DNA of 64,000 nucleotides from Armatimonadota bacterium (lineage in GTDB: Bacteria; Armatimonadota; UBA5829): NCBI GenBank assembly GCA_039679645.1, contig JBDKUO010000005.1, forward strand, positions 43,395 through 107,394, written 5' to 3'. The notes beneath the pieces were generated by a model. That model saw only the letters and a program-made list of their open reading frames with translations. It was not told where the DNA came from and did not search any database. The stretch's first letter is position 1, and every line of letters starts with the position of its first letter. The position numbers and the translations under genes are program-made. Below are positions 1-8,312 of this stretch, one piece after another.

Positions 1-144
1 GGTGGGCACATAATCCGCCGGTGAAATAGGTTCATATATGCTGGTTCTTGCGAGTGAGCAAACAGCACAAGGACTGTTATGACTCGAAGCAGTATGACCG
101 GATGAGTAATGAGCGGGATTTACACTTGCAGTGGTGAGTCTAAC

Positions 145-178
145 GCACACTTGTTCGCGATCACGCGAACAAGTGTGC
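145..178. repeat. Perfect 15-bp-stem hairpin
   Basis: Arms GCACACTTGTTCGCG (145-159) and its exact reverse complement (164-178) enclose the four-base loop ATCA. No T-run follows on either strand, so it is not a typical intrinsic terminator. The loop side resembles the GCGATCA core of the hairpins at 12721 and 56205, but the match is short. Confidence 0.7.
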
Positions 179-276
179 ATAAGCGGGCCGCCTATGCATA
201 AAATCACATAAGGCAGCAGCAGCCATAGAATAGTCTTGAATCTGAATTGTTTGCGTGATAAGGACATATCAAGCAT

Positions 277-320
277 CCGGTTAGTTCAACAACCTCACCA
301 ATTGCATTGTAACTAACCGG
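277..320 (-). terminator. Hairpin downstream of the dehydrogenase operon
   Basis: CCGGTTAGTT (277-286) is repeated exactly in inverted form at 311-320, with a 24-base loop. It starts 19 bases after the stop of the leftward dehydrogenase gene. There is no clear U-tract, so a terminator or mRNA-stabilising role is only possible. Confidence 0.35.
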
Positions 321-338
321 ACACAGCATGTCAACTAT

Positions 339-1367
339 TTACGGAACCATAACTGCCTTAATGATCGGCCCGCTTCCGTCAACAACAGAGGTCATAACAG
401 CCTTCGCGTCATCAAAACCGAATGTGGTGGTGACAAGGTCTTTTGCGTCCACCAGGCCATCGCGCAGCAAACGGTTTGAAATCGGGAAGTTGATGGCCGG
501 CTCTGCAAATGTCGGGATGAGTCTTATCTTTCGGAAGATAAGGTCGTTTACGTCAACCTCAATCTTGTTCTTTCCACCGAAGTGCAGACCCAGGAACGTT
601 ATCAGGCCGCCGAACCGGATTATCTTAAATGCATCCAGCATGCTCTGCGGGGGTGATGTGACGATCACCCTGTCCATACCCTTGGGGAACCTGGATAGAA
701 TCTCATCCTCCACACTCTGCTTGCCTACTTCTATCGCCATATCTACGCCGAACTTCTTTGCCAGATCAAAGCGGGCGCTCTCACGGGCATTGTCGGCGAC
801 CAGGCCGGTTATAGCAACAAAACTGGCTCCCTTGAGTTTGGCAAGCCTTGCAGCCATCAGACCCAGAGGACCGTTTCCAAGCACAGCCACTTTGCCGCCG
901 AGCGGGATATCCGCATTGAGCACTGCCGTGAGCGATACGGCCAGCGGCTCGGTCAGAGATGCCGACACATGATCAAGACCGTCATACTTGTTCAGACTGT
1001 TGAACCGGACGGACATATACTCGCCCATGCCGGGCTGACCTTCCATATCATACATATTGCGGCAAAACTGCGGGTTGCCGCTCTTGCAGTCCTCGCAGAC
1101 CCCGCACATGGAGCAGTCTTCCACTATTACGCAGTCGCCTGGTTTGACCGACTTTACGTTCTTTCCGACCTCGACTACCTCTGCCGATATTTCATGGCCC
1201 AGCGGCATGTGGTCATCTGCCCAGTCACGGACGAAGTTGATATCGGTCCCACACACGCCGCATGCCTTGACCTTCACCAGCACGTGATCCTCGTCAAGCG
1301 GGCCTATCTCGCTCTCGCGGAGTTGTATGTCAAGATACTTCTTACCGAAGAGTCCTTTGCTTTTCAT
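339..1367 (-). CDS. Zinc-dependent medium-chain alcohol/polyol dehydrogenase
   Basis: 342 residues, normal length for the MDR family of sorbitol, threonine and alcohol dehydrogenases. The catalytic-zinc motif CGTD follows Cys39, and GHE lies at 57-59. Structural-zinc cysteines are spaced as in the family (Cys88, 91, 94, 102). A Rossmann glycine motif GNGPLG falls near residue 165. It should oxidise a hydroxyl group with NAD(P) in the cytoplasm; the substrate cannot be read from sequence. It is the last gene of a leftward operon behind a DegT aminotransferase. That pairing would suit making or breaking down an amino sugar or aminocyclitol (inference). The gap to the aminotransferase is filled by an inverted repeat (1387-1466). 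Confidence 0.88.
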   Translation of the reverse strand: MKSKGLFGKKYLDIQLRESEIGPLDEDHVLVKVKACGVCGTDINFVRDWADDHMPLGHEISAEVVEVGKNVKSVKPGDCVIVEDCSMCGVCEDCKSGNPQFCRNMYDMEGQPGMGEYMSVRFNSLNKYDGLDHVSASLTEPLAVSLTAVLNADIPLGGKVAVLGNGPLGLMAARLAKLKGASFVAITGLVADNARESARFDLAKKFGVDMAIEVGKQSVEDEILSRFPKGMDRVIVTSPPQSMLDAFKIIRFGGLITFLGLHFGGKNKIEVDVNDLIFRKIRLIPTFAEPAINFPISNRLLRDGLVDAKDLVTTTFGFDDAKAVMTSVVDGSGPIIKAVMVP

Positions 1368-1386
1368 TTTTCACCTCAAATAATGT

Positions 1387-1466
1387 AGGTATTAGGCAAT
1401 AGGTAACAGGCAACAGTGAGAAAGCTATTACCTGTTACCTGTAACCCGTTGCCTGTTACCTAATAC
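1387..1466. repeat. Inverted repeat of TAGG-word family
   Basis: The left half is built of words such as ATTAGGCAATAGGTAACAGG, and the right half carries their near reverse complement (CCTGTTACCTAATAC at the end). It fills almost the whole gap between two operon genes and touches the stop codon of the aminotransferase gene. Related words occur at 6435-6462, 32892-32926 and 33256-33283. Confidence 0.6.
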
Positions 1467-2797
1467 TAACCTGCGCCATAGAGTTTTCCGTCGGCTCCAG
1501 GGTAGATCTCGTCATCTGCATGAGCGATAGCAGTATGCAGATCGGCGAAGACCTTCTTCACTGCTACAATAAACTTGTCCATCAGGTCCTTGCCGTTAGG
1601 AGCATGGATTCCGTGAACGATTGTGTAAGTGTCGCAGAGGTTCTTAGCTACAGGGAACTGATCCACGCTGTAGTCATACTTGATGCCCTTGGCCTCATTG
1701 ATGCTCCACGGATAGCCCGAGCCGCCGTAACCGAGCTTGCTCTGGAAGAGGTCCTGTGCGGGGACTGGCATGGTCTGCCACTGACCCAGCAGCATTCCCT
1801 CTTTATAAAGCGCCTTCTCCACAGCGATTCTAAACTTCAGAGGATCACAATCGACTCCGGCAGCCTTCGGATCGAACCTGACGTTATACATAAAGTAAAC
1901 GTGCTTGCCCTCCGGCGGGCAATATGGCGGTATGACGCCGGGAATCTTGCTCAGTTCTTTGGTAAGATAATCGGCGTTTGCGATGCGAGTTGTATTGAAC
2001 TCATCCAGGTGCATGAGCTGTGCGCGGCAGAGAGCTGCAGGAAGTTCCTGGTTGCGATACATATAGCCCAGAATAGAGGCGTTATATACCCTGCGGCGGC
2101 TAACTTCATCTACCTCGTCGCCGAAACAGCGGACCAGCGCAGCCTTGTTGAGAATATCTTCGTCGTCAGTGATGAACAGACCGCCCTCGCCTCCGCAGAG
2201 GTTCTTGAAGTTGTTCAAGCTGAAGCAACCGACGTTACCGATGGTGCCGACTTTCTTGCCTTTATACAAGGCTCCATGGGCCTGGCAGGCGTCTTCTATC
2301 ACGAAGAGATTGTGCTTCTTGGCGATTGCCATTATCGGGTCCATATCGGCGGGGCAGCCCTGGATATGGACGGGAATGATAGCCTTAGTGCGCTCGGTAA
2401 TTGCGGCTTCCAGCTTGGCAGGGTCCATGCAGTAGGTCTTGGGGTCGATGTCGACAAAGACCGGGATCGCATTCTGATGAATAGCACATGAAGCTGATGC
2501 AAGGAACGTGAACGCCGATGTGATAACCTCATCGCCGGGTCCGACTCCTGCAGCGGCGAGAGCCATGTGAAGAGCAGCCGTGCCCGAACAGGTGGTAAGG
2601 CAGTGCTTTGCGCCATTATAGGCCGCCCACTCTTTTTCAAGACCCTTTACCTGCGGGGCAGTACCGCCGGCAAGGATGCCGCTGTCGAGCACCTCGTTAA
2701 CCAGCCTGCGCTCGTCATTACCGATAATGGGCCAGTTCTTAAAATCGCTTCGCGCCAGCACCGGGGCGCCGCCGTCAATTGCCAATTTCTCAGACAT
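1466..2797 (-). CDS. DegT/DnrJ/EryC1/StrS-family PLP aminotransferase
   Basis: 443 residues. The N-terminus GGAPVLA, the PLP-fold segment TTCSGTAALHMAL, the EDACQAHGA motif with the PLP-contacting Asp, and FSLNNFKNLCGGEGG with the likely Schiff-base Lys place it in the DegT sugar aminotransferase family. Such enzymes move an amino group, usually from glutamate, to a keto sugar or keto-cyclitol. It lies between the ceramidase-like gene and the zinc dehydrogenase on the same strand, so dehydrogenase plus aminotransferase could oxidise then aminate one substrate, or the reverse (inference). A strong GGGAGG ribosome site precedes the ATG. Just upstream is a repeat also found before two other genes (2822-2849). 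Confidence 0.88.
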   Translation of the reverse strand: MSEKLAIDGGAPVLARSDFKNWPIIGNDERRLVNEVLDSGILAGGTAPQVKGLEKEWAAYNGAKHCLTTCSGTAALHMALAAAGVGPGDEVITSAFTFLASASCAIHQNAIPVFVDIDPKTYCMDPAKLEAAITERTKAIIPVHIQGCPADMDPIMAIAKKHNLFVIEDACQAHGALYKGKKVGTIGNVGCFSLNNFKNLCGGEGGLFITDDEDILNKAALVRCFGDEVDEVSRRRVYNASILGYMYRNQELPAALCRAQLMHLDEFNTTRIANADYLTKELSKIPGVIPPYCPPEGKHVYFMYNVRFDPKAAGVDCDPLKFRIAVEKALYKEGMLLGQWQTMPVPAQDLFQSKLGYGGSGYPWSINEAKGIKYDYSVDQFPVAKNLCDTYTIVHGIHAPNGKDLMDKFIVAVKKVFADLHTAIAHADDEIYPGADGKLYGAG

Positions 2798-2821
2798 TTG
2801 TTTCCTCCCTAGAAATAGTTG

Positions 2822-2849
2822 AGAGCGGAGAGTGGAGAGCTAAGAGCCC
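2822..2849 (-). repeat. CTCTC-rich leader repeat, copy 1
   Basis: Read on the minus strand this 28-bp segment begins GGGCTCTTAGCTCTCCACTC and is identical base for base to 28697-28724 on the plus strand. A diverged copy is at 15921-15943. All three lie just upstream of a start codon in the same orientation as the gene. Confidence 0.75.
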
Positions 2850-2909
2850 GAACCCGTTGCCGCTCAGTTGGTTGTCGCGCGCTACATCTCGACGTTGTGA
2901 CGCAAGATG

Positions 2910-4208
2910 TTATGACGCATGACAGGTTTCGAGTAGTTTTATGCTCATATCTTCAATTGCCTGGGCTGCATTTTCGTCGACATGTCTTGTCTCGACTTCA
3001 TAGCCCCCCTGGCCTATGGCTTCGCGTGTCGGCACGTAACCTACATAGCCATTCGCAAGACCAATTATGTAAGTGTGTTTGAAAGGACTTCGCGCCTTGA
3101 TCTTTAGGCCTATCTCTGTAAAGAGTTCACCCGGAAAACTGATAAAAGCCGTGTCGCCGATGCTGAAAGCGATCTGATTTATCCGGATGTCCTGGCCCTG
3201 CAGATTGCGGATCTTTTTGTAGAAAGTCGCCTTGTAATCATCTCCGACTCCATCGGCCACTGCTGCAAATGACCCACCGGTCTGCTTGAGGACTTCATCC
3301 GCCCAGGCGATTTCCTGGTCTGTGACTTGTCTGCGCGGCAGGATATAGCCGGTCTTGGCGAACTTGATCTGTGTAGATTTTGATGCCTCTGAGCCTTTAC
3401 ATGCTGCGATTACTGCATCTGCAAGGCGTCCGCCAAGTATCTCAACAGCCGCCCAATCGCGAAACCGCCAGTTGTCCATATCTACAGAGCCCTGCGCGCC
3501 GTTTACAAATATCGCTTCACAGCCGAGTTTTTCGCCAACTATTCTGGCAGCAGCCCCGGTGTAGTCGCTGCTGATCATGTAGTTATCGCCGGACATCACA
3601 TTCGGGTGGCCTGCATGGTTAAAGAGCACGCAGATAGGGTCGTTGGTATCGGGGTCGACAACTTTCATCACGCCGACCTCCGGGTCGGGCTTGCCCAACA
3701 CTTTAATCCTGCCCTCGGTTGGGTCCTGCTCCCAATACATGACTATATTGCCGTTGACGTCGGTAAAACGTCTGTAGTGGCTGATTGTCTCCTCACGCCC
3801 ACTGCAGCATGAGATGGCTGCCGGCCTTATATTGGCTTTAGCTTTTGCGACCGAGCCGGCTATGAGACCGATCAGTTCATTTACGTATCCTTCTTCCATC
3901 TCCTGGAAGATGCCGAATGCCGCCGGGCCTGAGTGCGAGTGGGTTGCGGCTATGATAACCCTGTCGTGGAATATGCCTGTCTTCTGAGTGATCAGTTCTT
4001 TTGCTTTGTCTACTGACGGTGTGCCGATCACACATACATCCAGTGAGACTATCGCCATGCAGTCGTTAGCGTCTTTATCGTTTGAGATCACAACCGTATG
4101 CGCATATATAGGGTCATGGACGCCCTCGGATTTGTGGTCCCTTATCATCCCATCCAGCCACACGCTGTAGGCGGGGGTGATATCTGTCCTGTCGGTTCCG
4201 GCAAACAT
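2910..4208 (-). CDS. Neutral/alkaline non-lysosomal ceramidase-like protein
   Basis: 432 residues from the ATG at 4208, chosen because GGAG lies seven bases before it and upstream codons would run into the regulator gene. It opens AGTDRTDITP and has the family zinc segment ATHSHSGPAAFG and a later NHAGHPNVMSGDN motif with further His ligands. It ends near residue 430 and lacks the C-terminal domain of full ceramidases (about 650-700 residues). No signal peptide is visible, so it is probably cytoplasmic. Many short bacterial relatives are annotated this way without a known substrate; an amide hydrolase acting on an amino-sugar derivative would fit the neighbours (inference). Confidence 0.82.
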   Translation of the reverse strand: MFAGTDRTDITPAYSVWLDGMIRDHKSEGVHDPIYAHTVVISNDKDANDCMAIVSLDVCVIGTPSVDKAKELITQKTGIFHDRVIIAATHSHSGPAAFGIFQEMEEGYVNELIGLIAGSVAKAKANIRPAAISCCSGREETISHYRRFTDVNGNIVMYWEQDPTEGRIKVLGKPDPEVGVMKVVDPDTNDPICVLFNHAGHPNVMSGDNYMISSDYTGAAARIVGEKLGCEAIFVNGAQGSVDMDNWRFRDWAAVEILGGRLADAVIAACKGSEASKSTQIKFAKTGYILPRRQVTDQEIAWADEVLKQTGGSFAAVADGVGDDYKATFYKKIRNLQGQDIRINQIAFSIGDTAFISFPGELFTEIGLKIKARSPFKHTYIIGLANGYVGYVPTREAIGQGGYEVETRHVDENAAQAIEDMSIKLLETCHAS

Positions 4209-4210
4209 AG

Positions 4211-4975
4211 TTATTCTCCAATTACTCCGCGTTCGGTCTTTCTCTGTGCCAGCACTACTGTTCCCGAAAGCCTGCCCCTGTCGGCTCGATACCGGCTGAC
4301 GATCCATGCACACGGCATGTCTTTATTGTCTTGAACAAGTTCGCCTGTGACCAGCACAGGGCAGTCCTGCGTGATCTGTAGGGTCTGCTGGTCATCAAAA
4401 GATGACTTTTCAGCCCATATCTCGTAATCTGTACGCATGAGTTGAAGCCCGGATGCTTCCTGCCAAAGATGCATAAACGTCGGCGAGGCAGCAATCTCGT
4501 TTGTTATAGCCGAGGCGAACGCGGGTGGGATAAAGACTTCATCAGTAGAAAGCGGGGCGTTGCCTTCGCAGTCCAACCGGACGAGATGCCGCAGCACCGA
4601 ACCGGGCTGCACATGCAATCTTTCGGCTATGTCCGGTGCGGCAGGAATCATTTCATCGGCCAGCAGAGTTCGCACAAGTCTGAGCCTGCCATGAGCAACG
4701 TCAGTTGTAAAGCTGGACATACCGATCACTACGCTGCTGTCTGCAGGTTCACGCACTATATTGCCGACGCCCTGCCGTGGCTCGACCAAACCATCAAGCG
4801 CAAGTTCATGGATGGCCCGGCGTACTGTGATAGTACTGACCCCAAACTCTTCTTTGAGCCTGGGTTCCGACGGCAATGCGTCACCGGGCAGATAGTCTCC
4901 AGCTATTATTCGCCCCCGAAGAGCTTCATAGACCGCTTTATATAGGTGATTGTTCGTCATTTGCCCAATGGCCAT
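4211..4975 (-). CDS. GntR/HutC-family transcriptional regulator
   Basis: 254 residues with an N-terminal winged helix (LYKAVYEALRGRIIAGDYLPG to about residue 75, including STITVRRAIHELALDG) and a C-terminal UTRA effector domain (about 95-240). HutC-type members usually repress sugar or amino-sugar genes and are released by a phosphorylated sugar. It is first in the leftward operon, and its stop is two bases from the start of the ceramidase-like gene, so the genes are surely co-transcribed. A consensus promoter and an operator-like palindrome lie just upstream, which suggests autoregulation. Met1 or Met6 could be the start. Confidence 0.9.
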   Translation of the reverse strand: MAIGQMTNNHLYKAVYEALRGRIIAGDYLPGDALPSEPRLKEEFGVSTITVRRAIHELALDGLVEPRQGVGNIVREPADSSVVIGMSSFTTDVAHGRLRLVRTLLADEMIPAAPDIAERLHVQPGSVLRHLVRLDCEGNAPLSTDEVFIPPAFASAITNEIAASPTFMHLWQEASGLQLMRTDYEIWAEKSSFDDQQTLQITQDCPVLVTGELVQDNKDMPCAWIVSRYRADRGRLSGTVVLAQRKTERGVIGE

Positions 4976-4988
4976 GTAATGTGTTCCA

Positions 4989-5013
4989 ACTCATAATAGT
5001 CATTATAATGAGT
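4989..5013. promoter_or_regulatory. Operator-like palindrome upstream of GntR gene
   Basis: ACTCATAATA (4989-4998) and TATAATGAGT (5004-5013) form an inverted repeat with nine of ten bases matching around a five-base centre. It covers the expected transcription start of the leftward promoter. This is where an autoregulating GntR repressor would bind (inference). Confidence 0.55.
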
Positions 5014-5042
5014 ATTATAATCCATACAATAAGCTTTGTCAA
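5014..5042 (-). promoter_or_regulatory. Sigma-70-type promoter of the GntR operon
   Basis: On the minus strand TTGACA (5037-5042) and TATAAT (5014-5019) are separated by exactly 17 bases, a full consensus match. It points at the regulator gene starting at 4975. Confidence 0.8.
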
Positions 5043-5051
5043 CGCGCCGCC

Positions 5052-5081
5052 TTGTATCCGAAACGCCAGGCACTGTATAAT
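5052..5081 (+). promoter_or_regulatory. Probable proA promoter
   Basis: TTGTAT (5052-5057) and TATAAT (5076-5081) with an 18-base spacer face rightward, about 60 bases before the proA ATG. It is divergent from the GntR promoter and nearly abuts it. Confidence 0.55.
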
Positions 5082-5141
5082 ATGCATGGTATGATTGGTA
5101 TAATTGAAAGGTTCTCAGCTATTTCCCGAGGAGCAAGGTAA

Positions 5142-6389
5142 ATGTCTGAAGTCGAGTTAATCTGCAAAAAGGCTAAAGCCGCCGCGCCTGGACTGGCTTC
5201 ACTTGGAGCCGCCGTAAAAGACAAGGCGCTGATGGCAATGGCCGACTCTTTCGAGGCTAACAAGGCCGCCATATTCGATGCAAACAAAAAGGATCTTACG
5301 GCAGCCGAAAAGTCCGGCATCAGCCCGGCCATGCTCAAACGTCTTGAGCTGACCGATAAGAAGATCTCTCAGATGGCTGACGGTGTCCGGCAAATAGCTG
5401 CTCTTCGCGACCCTGTGGGCGAGACCATCGACGGCTACCTGCGTCCGAACGGGATGGAGGTACGGCGAGTGCGCGTGCCTATCGGTGTGATCGGGATTAT
5501 ATATGAGTCCAGGCCAAATGTGACAGCAGACGCCGCAGCGATCTGCCTGAAGTCCGGCAATGCGGTGATACTCCGAGGCGGGTCCGAAGCGATCAATTCA
5601 AATCTCGCCATAGCCAAGCTCATAAGCGATGCGATAACTGCACTCGGTGTGCCTGACGGCGCAGTCCAGATTATTACAACCACCGACCGAGCGGCGGCGC
5701 GCGAGCTTATGACGATGAAACCGTACGTTGACTGCCTTATTCCTCGCGGCGGTAAGGGGCTTATCAAAACCGTGATAGAAAACTCGACCATCCCTGTGAT
5801 CGAACACGGCGACGGCAACTGTCACGTATATGTGGACGGCGCGGCGGATATCAAAATGGCCGAAGAGATCGTCTTTAACGCCAAGGTCCAGAACCCCAGC
5901 GTGTGCAATGCAATGGAGACTCTGCTGGTGAGTGAACAAATCGCTTCTGAATTTCTTCCTGTAATATGTAAGCGTCTGGCCGATGCGGGCGTTGAAATAA
6001 GAGCTGATGAAAAGGCTCGCGCCATCGTGCCCGGGCTCAAAGAAGCGACCCAGGAGGACTGGGCAACCGAATATCTCGACCTGATAATCGCCATAAAGAC
6101 CGTCTCGGGGATTGATGAAGCAATCGAACATATAGGCGAGTATGGCAGCAGGCATACTGAGGCGATTGTGACCCAAGACTACAGTGCGGCGCGGAAGTTT
6201 ACAAACCAGGTCGACGCGGCGGCTGTGTTTGTCAATGTCTCTACACGCTTTACAGACGGCTATGAATTCGGCAAAGGAGCCGAGATGGGTATCAGTACTC
6301 AAAAGCTCCATGCGCGCGGGCCTATGGGCATTGAGGAGATGACGACGTATAAGTATATAGTGACGGGCAATGGCCAGCTCAGAGGATAA
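5142..6389 (+). CDS. proA: Gamma-glutamyl phosphate reductase (ProA)
   Basis: 415 residues, standard length. It reduces L-glutamyl 5-phosphate to glutamate semialdehyde with NADPH, the second step of proline synthesis. Family signatures include ESRPNVTADAAAICLKSGNA, VDCLIPRGG, and the catalytic-cysteine segment NPSVCNAMETLLV with Cys255. RBS GAGGAG precedes the ATG. proB is not in the window; instead proA begins a plus-strand run with nadD, an LCP gene and rsfS. The proA-nadD-LCP-rsfS order is common in bacteria, though obg and proB often come first. Its leader shares the segment CTCAGCTATTTC with two other genes. Confidence 0.97.
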   Translation: MSEVELICKKAKAAAPGLASLGAAVKDKALMAMADSFEANKAAIFDANKKDLTAAEKSGISPAMLKRLELTDKKISQMADGVRQIAALRDPVGETIDGYLRPNGMEVRRVRVPIGVIGIIYESRPNVTADAAAICLKSGNAVILRGGSEAINSNLAIAKLISDAITALGVPDGAVQIITTTDRAAARELMTMKPYVDCLIPRGGKGLIKTVIENSTIPVIEHGDGNCHVYVDGAADIKMAEEIVFNAKVQNPSVCNAMETLLVSEQIASEFLPVICKRLADAGVEIRADEKARAIVPGLKEATQEDWATEYLDLIIAIKTVSGIDEAIEHIGEYGSRHTEAIVTQDYSAARKFTNQVDAAAVFVNVSTRFTDGYEFGKGAEMGISTQKLHARGPMGIEEMTTYKYIVTGNGQLRG

Positions 6390-7050
6390 GCTGTTTCGGG
6401 AAAAGGGTTTCCCGAAACAACAAGAAGCAACCGCCAATCACCCGACACCCAACACCTGTCACCTGGGAGTGATGGGAGGGACGTTCGACCCGATCCATTA
6501 TGGCCACCTGATCCTTGCTGAGCAGGCGCGGGAGAGATTCGGGCTGGACAAGGTGCTCTTTATAACAGCATCCGACCCGCCTCACAAGACGGGCAATGAT
6601 ATAGCTCCTGCGCTCGCGAGGCACCAAATGGCATGCCTTGCCGTAAAAGACAATGCGTATTTCGAGTGCTCGACCATAGAAATCGAGCGCGGCGGAACGT
6701 CTTATACAATAGATACGTTATTACAATTGAAGCAGCTCTATGGCGATGTCGACATCCGTCTATTGCTTGGAGCCGACGAGGCCGCAATGCTGATGAGCTG
6801 GCGCGACCCATACGGCATCCAGGAACTGGCGAAGATAGTCGTAGCGAACAGACCAGGTCAGGAAGTGCAAGACACATTAAAGCTCCTGCCGGATGATTTT
6901 GCGAGAAATATCGAGCCGCTGAAGATGCCCGGTGTGGACATATCCTCCACCGACCTGCGCGAGAGAGTGCGCTCAGGCAAGTCGATCAGATATCTGGTGC
7001 CCGAATCGGTGGAAAACTATATCATGAATAATGGTTTATACAGGGGGTAA
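6370..7050 (+). CDS. nadD: Nicotinate-nucleotide adenylyltransferase (NadD)
   Basis: The enzyme transfers AMP from ATP to nicotinate mononucleotide in NAD synthesis. The nucleotidyltransferase core GGTFDPIHYGHL starts at about residue 36, and the closing SSTDLRERVRSGKSIRYLVP motif is present. Family members normally begin three to seven residues before GGTFDP. Here about 30 extra residues come from two repeat-like sequences, a palindrome (6393-6418) and TAGG-family words (6435-6462), inserted where the native start should be. The nearest upstream ATG (6370) overlaps the end of proA by 20 bases, which allows coupled translation. GTG 6469 or ATG 6472 are alternative starts that would remove the extension. 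Confidence 0.92.
   Translation: MASSEDKLFREKGFPKQQEATANHPTPNTCHLGVMGGTFDPIHYGHLILAEQARERFGLDKVLFITASDPPHKTGNDIAPALARHQMACLAVKDNAYFECSTIEIERGGTSYTIDTLLQLKQLYGDVDIRLLLGADEAAMLMSWRDPYGIQELAKIVVANRPGQEVQDTLKLLPDDFARNIEPLKMPGVDISSTDLRERVRSGKSIRYLVPESVENYIMNNGLYRG
6393..6418. repeat. Palindromic element GTTTCGGGAAA, copy 1 (inside nadD)
   Basis: Perfect 11-bp arms GTTTCGGGAAA and TTTCCCGAAAC around the loop AGGG. It lies just after the proA stop and within the extended nadD frame. The reverse complement matches 10127-10152 at 24 of 26 positions, and a shorter relative is at 61857-61880. Confidence 0.75.
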
Positions 7051-7052
7051 GG

Positions 7053-8297
7053 ATGCGAGGCACATCCTTTTGGGTAATTGCCCTGGTTGTTGTTGTTGGA
7101 GCCGCGTTAGGAGTTGCCGGGGGAAGTTTCCTGGCTGTAATACTTCCATCCATGCGAGCGACAGGAACCGGCTGGGAGTCGCTGCTGAATGGTCCTTTCG
7201 GCAATAAGCGTCAGGTCAGAATATTGATGATGGGTGAGGACGACACTTCAAAGCGCAATGCCAATGGCTACGGTCTGTCGGACACGCTTGTGGTAATGGC
7301 CATCGACACCAAGACCAAGGAAGTGCGGGCGGTCTCCATCCCTCGCGACACAATGGTCGAAATTCCAAATCATGGCACATGCAAAATCAACTCGGCTAAT
7401 GTTCATGGCGGCCCTAAGCTGGCCATGCAGGTCGTTCAAAACCTTCTCGGCGTGCCTATCGACTATTACGTCATGACCAACACCACTGGCCTCAGAGGGC
7501 TGGTCGATTTGGTCGGCGGCGTATATATTGTCGTCGACAAAGACATGCACTACAACGACAATCATGGTGGTCTGCATATCAACCTTCATGCGAGCCCCGA
7601 TAAGCAGCTTTTGAGCGGCAGAGAAGCTGAAGGTTACGTGCGATTCAGACATGACGCGACCGGCGACAGCGGCTACAAAATGAAAGACGGCAAGATGGTC
7701 GCTGCAGGCAGGATCGTGCGACAGCAGTATTTTATGCGCGCGCTTGCAAACCGGGTCTTGAGCATTTCGACCAAACGCGGGCGAGCGGACGTATTGCGCC
7801 AGGCTTATGAAAAGAAATATATAATGAGCAACCTCAACCTGTCCGACTGGGACGGTCTGGCCGATTTCTTAAAAGATTTCAAGCCTGAAGAGATGACTAT
7901 GAACGTTCTTCCGGGTCACCCGCAAAATATCCATGGAGCCAGCTACTGGGTCGCCGACATGGACGAGGCTCAATTAGTAATATCGCACAATCTGCTCTTC
8001 CTTGGAAGCAGCAGTAAGGATGCGCCCAAAATCGAGGTCCTGAACGGTTCCGGCATAACGGGAGCCGCGCGCAGGGCTGCAGTAAAATTGCAAAATGCGG
8101 GTTTTGAAGTAACCCACACGGATAATGCGCCGTCCGATTATCCTGAAGGCTGTATTATAACGCATAAAGGCAGAACTAAACCGGTTGAACAAATTGCAAA
8201 GCTGATGAACTGCAGTGACATTCGCGAGGAATCAAAGTTAGATAGTAAGAATAAAGCGGATATAACAGTTATCGTCGGACGAGACTACAGCGACTAG
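7053..8297 (+). CDS. LCP (LytR-CpsA-Psr) family protein with LytR_C domain
   Basis: 414 residues. There is an N-terminal membrane anchor (about 7-31) and an extracytoplasmic LCP catalytic domain (about 55-225) with the family motifs SDTLVVMAIDTKTKEVRAVS, IPRDTMVEI and GYVRFRHDATGDSGY. A C-terminal LytR_C module follows (about 325-412, IEVLNGSGITGAARRAA). LCP enzymes transfer polyisoprenoid-linked glycopolymers to peptidoglycan. The key Arg and Asp residues are present, so it should be active. It starts three bases after the nadD stop, and rsfS follows in the same frame right after its TAG. Confidence 0.93.
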   Translation: MRGTSFWVIALVVVVGAALGVAGGSFLAVILPSMRATGTGWESLLNGPFGNKRQVRILMMGEDDTSKRNANGYGLSDTLVVMAIDTKTKEVRAVSIPRDTMVEIPNHGTCKINSANVHGGPKLAMQVVQNLLGVPIDYYVMTNTTGLRGLVDLVGGVYIVVDKDMHYNDNHGGLHINLHASPDKQLLSGREAEGYVRFRHDATGDSGYKMKDGKMVAAGRIVRQQYFMRALANRVLSISTKRGRADVLRQAYEKKYIMSNLNLSDWDGLADFLKDFKPEEMTMNVLPGHPQNIHGASYWVADMDEAQLVISHNLLFLGSSSKDAPKIEVLNGSGITGAARRAAVKLQNAGFEVTHTDNAPSDYPEGCIITHKGRTKPVEQIAKLMNCSDIREESKLDSKNKADITVIVGRDYSD

Positions 8298-8312
8298 CAA
8301 GGAGTCAAAACT

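Larger units (their letters stand above)
1..338. other. Intergenic region at left edge
   Basis: I see no convincing coding sequence on either strand. The stretch holds two hairpins, described separately (145-178 and 277-320). It lies downstream of the zinc dehydrogenase, which is transcribed leftward, so it is probably 3' flanking sequence of that operon. Confidence 0.6.

Noticed and set aside
1..338. A partial gene at the left edge
   Set aside because: No frame shows protein-like sequence, and two hairpins occupy much of it.
5598..6437. Open frame antisense to proA
   Set aside because: proA is certain, and the antisense frame has no recognisable motif.
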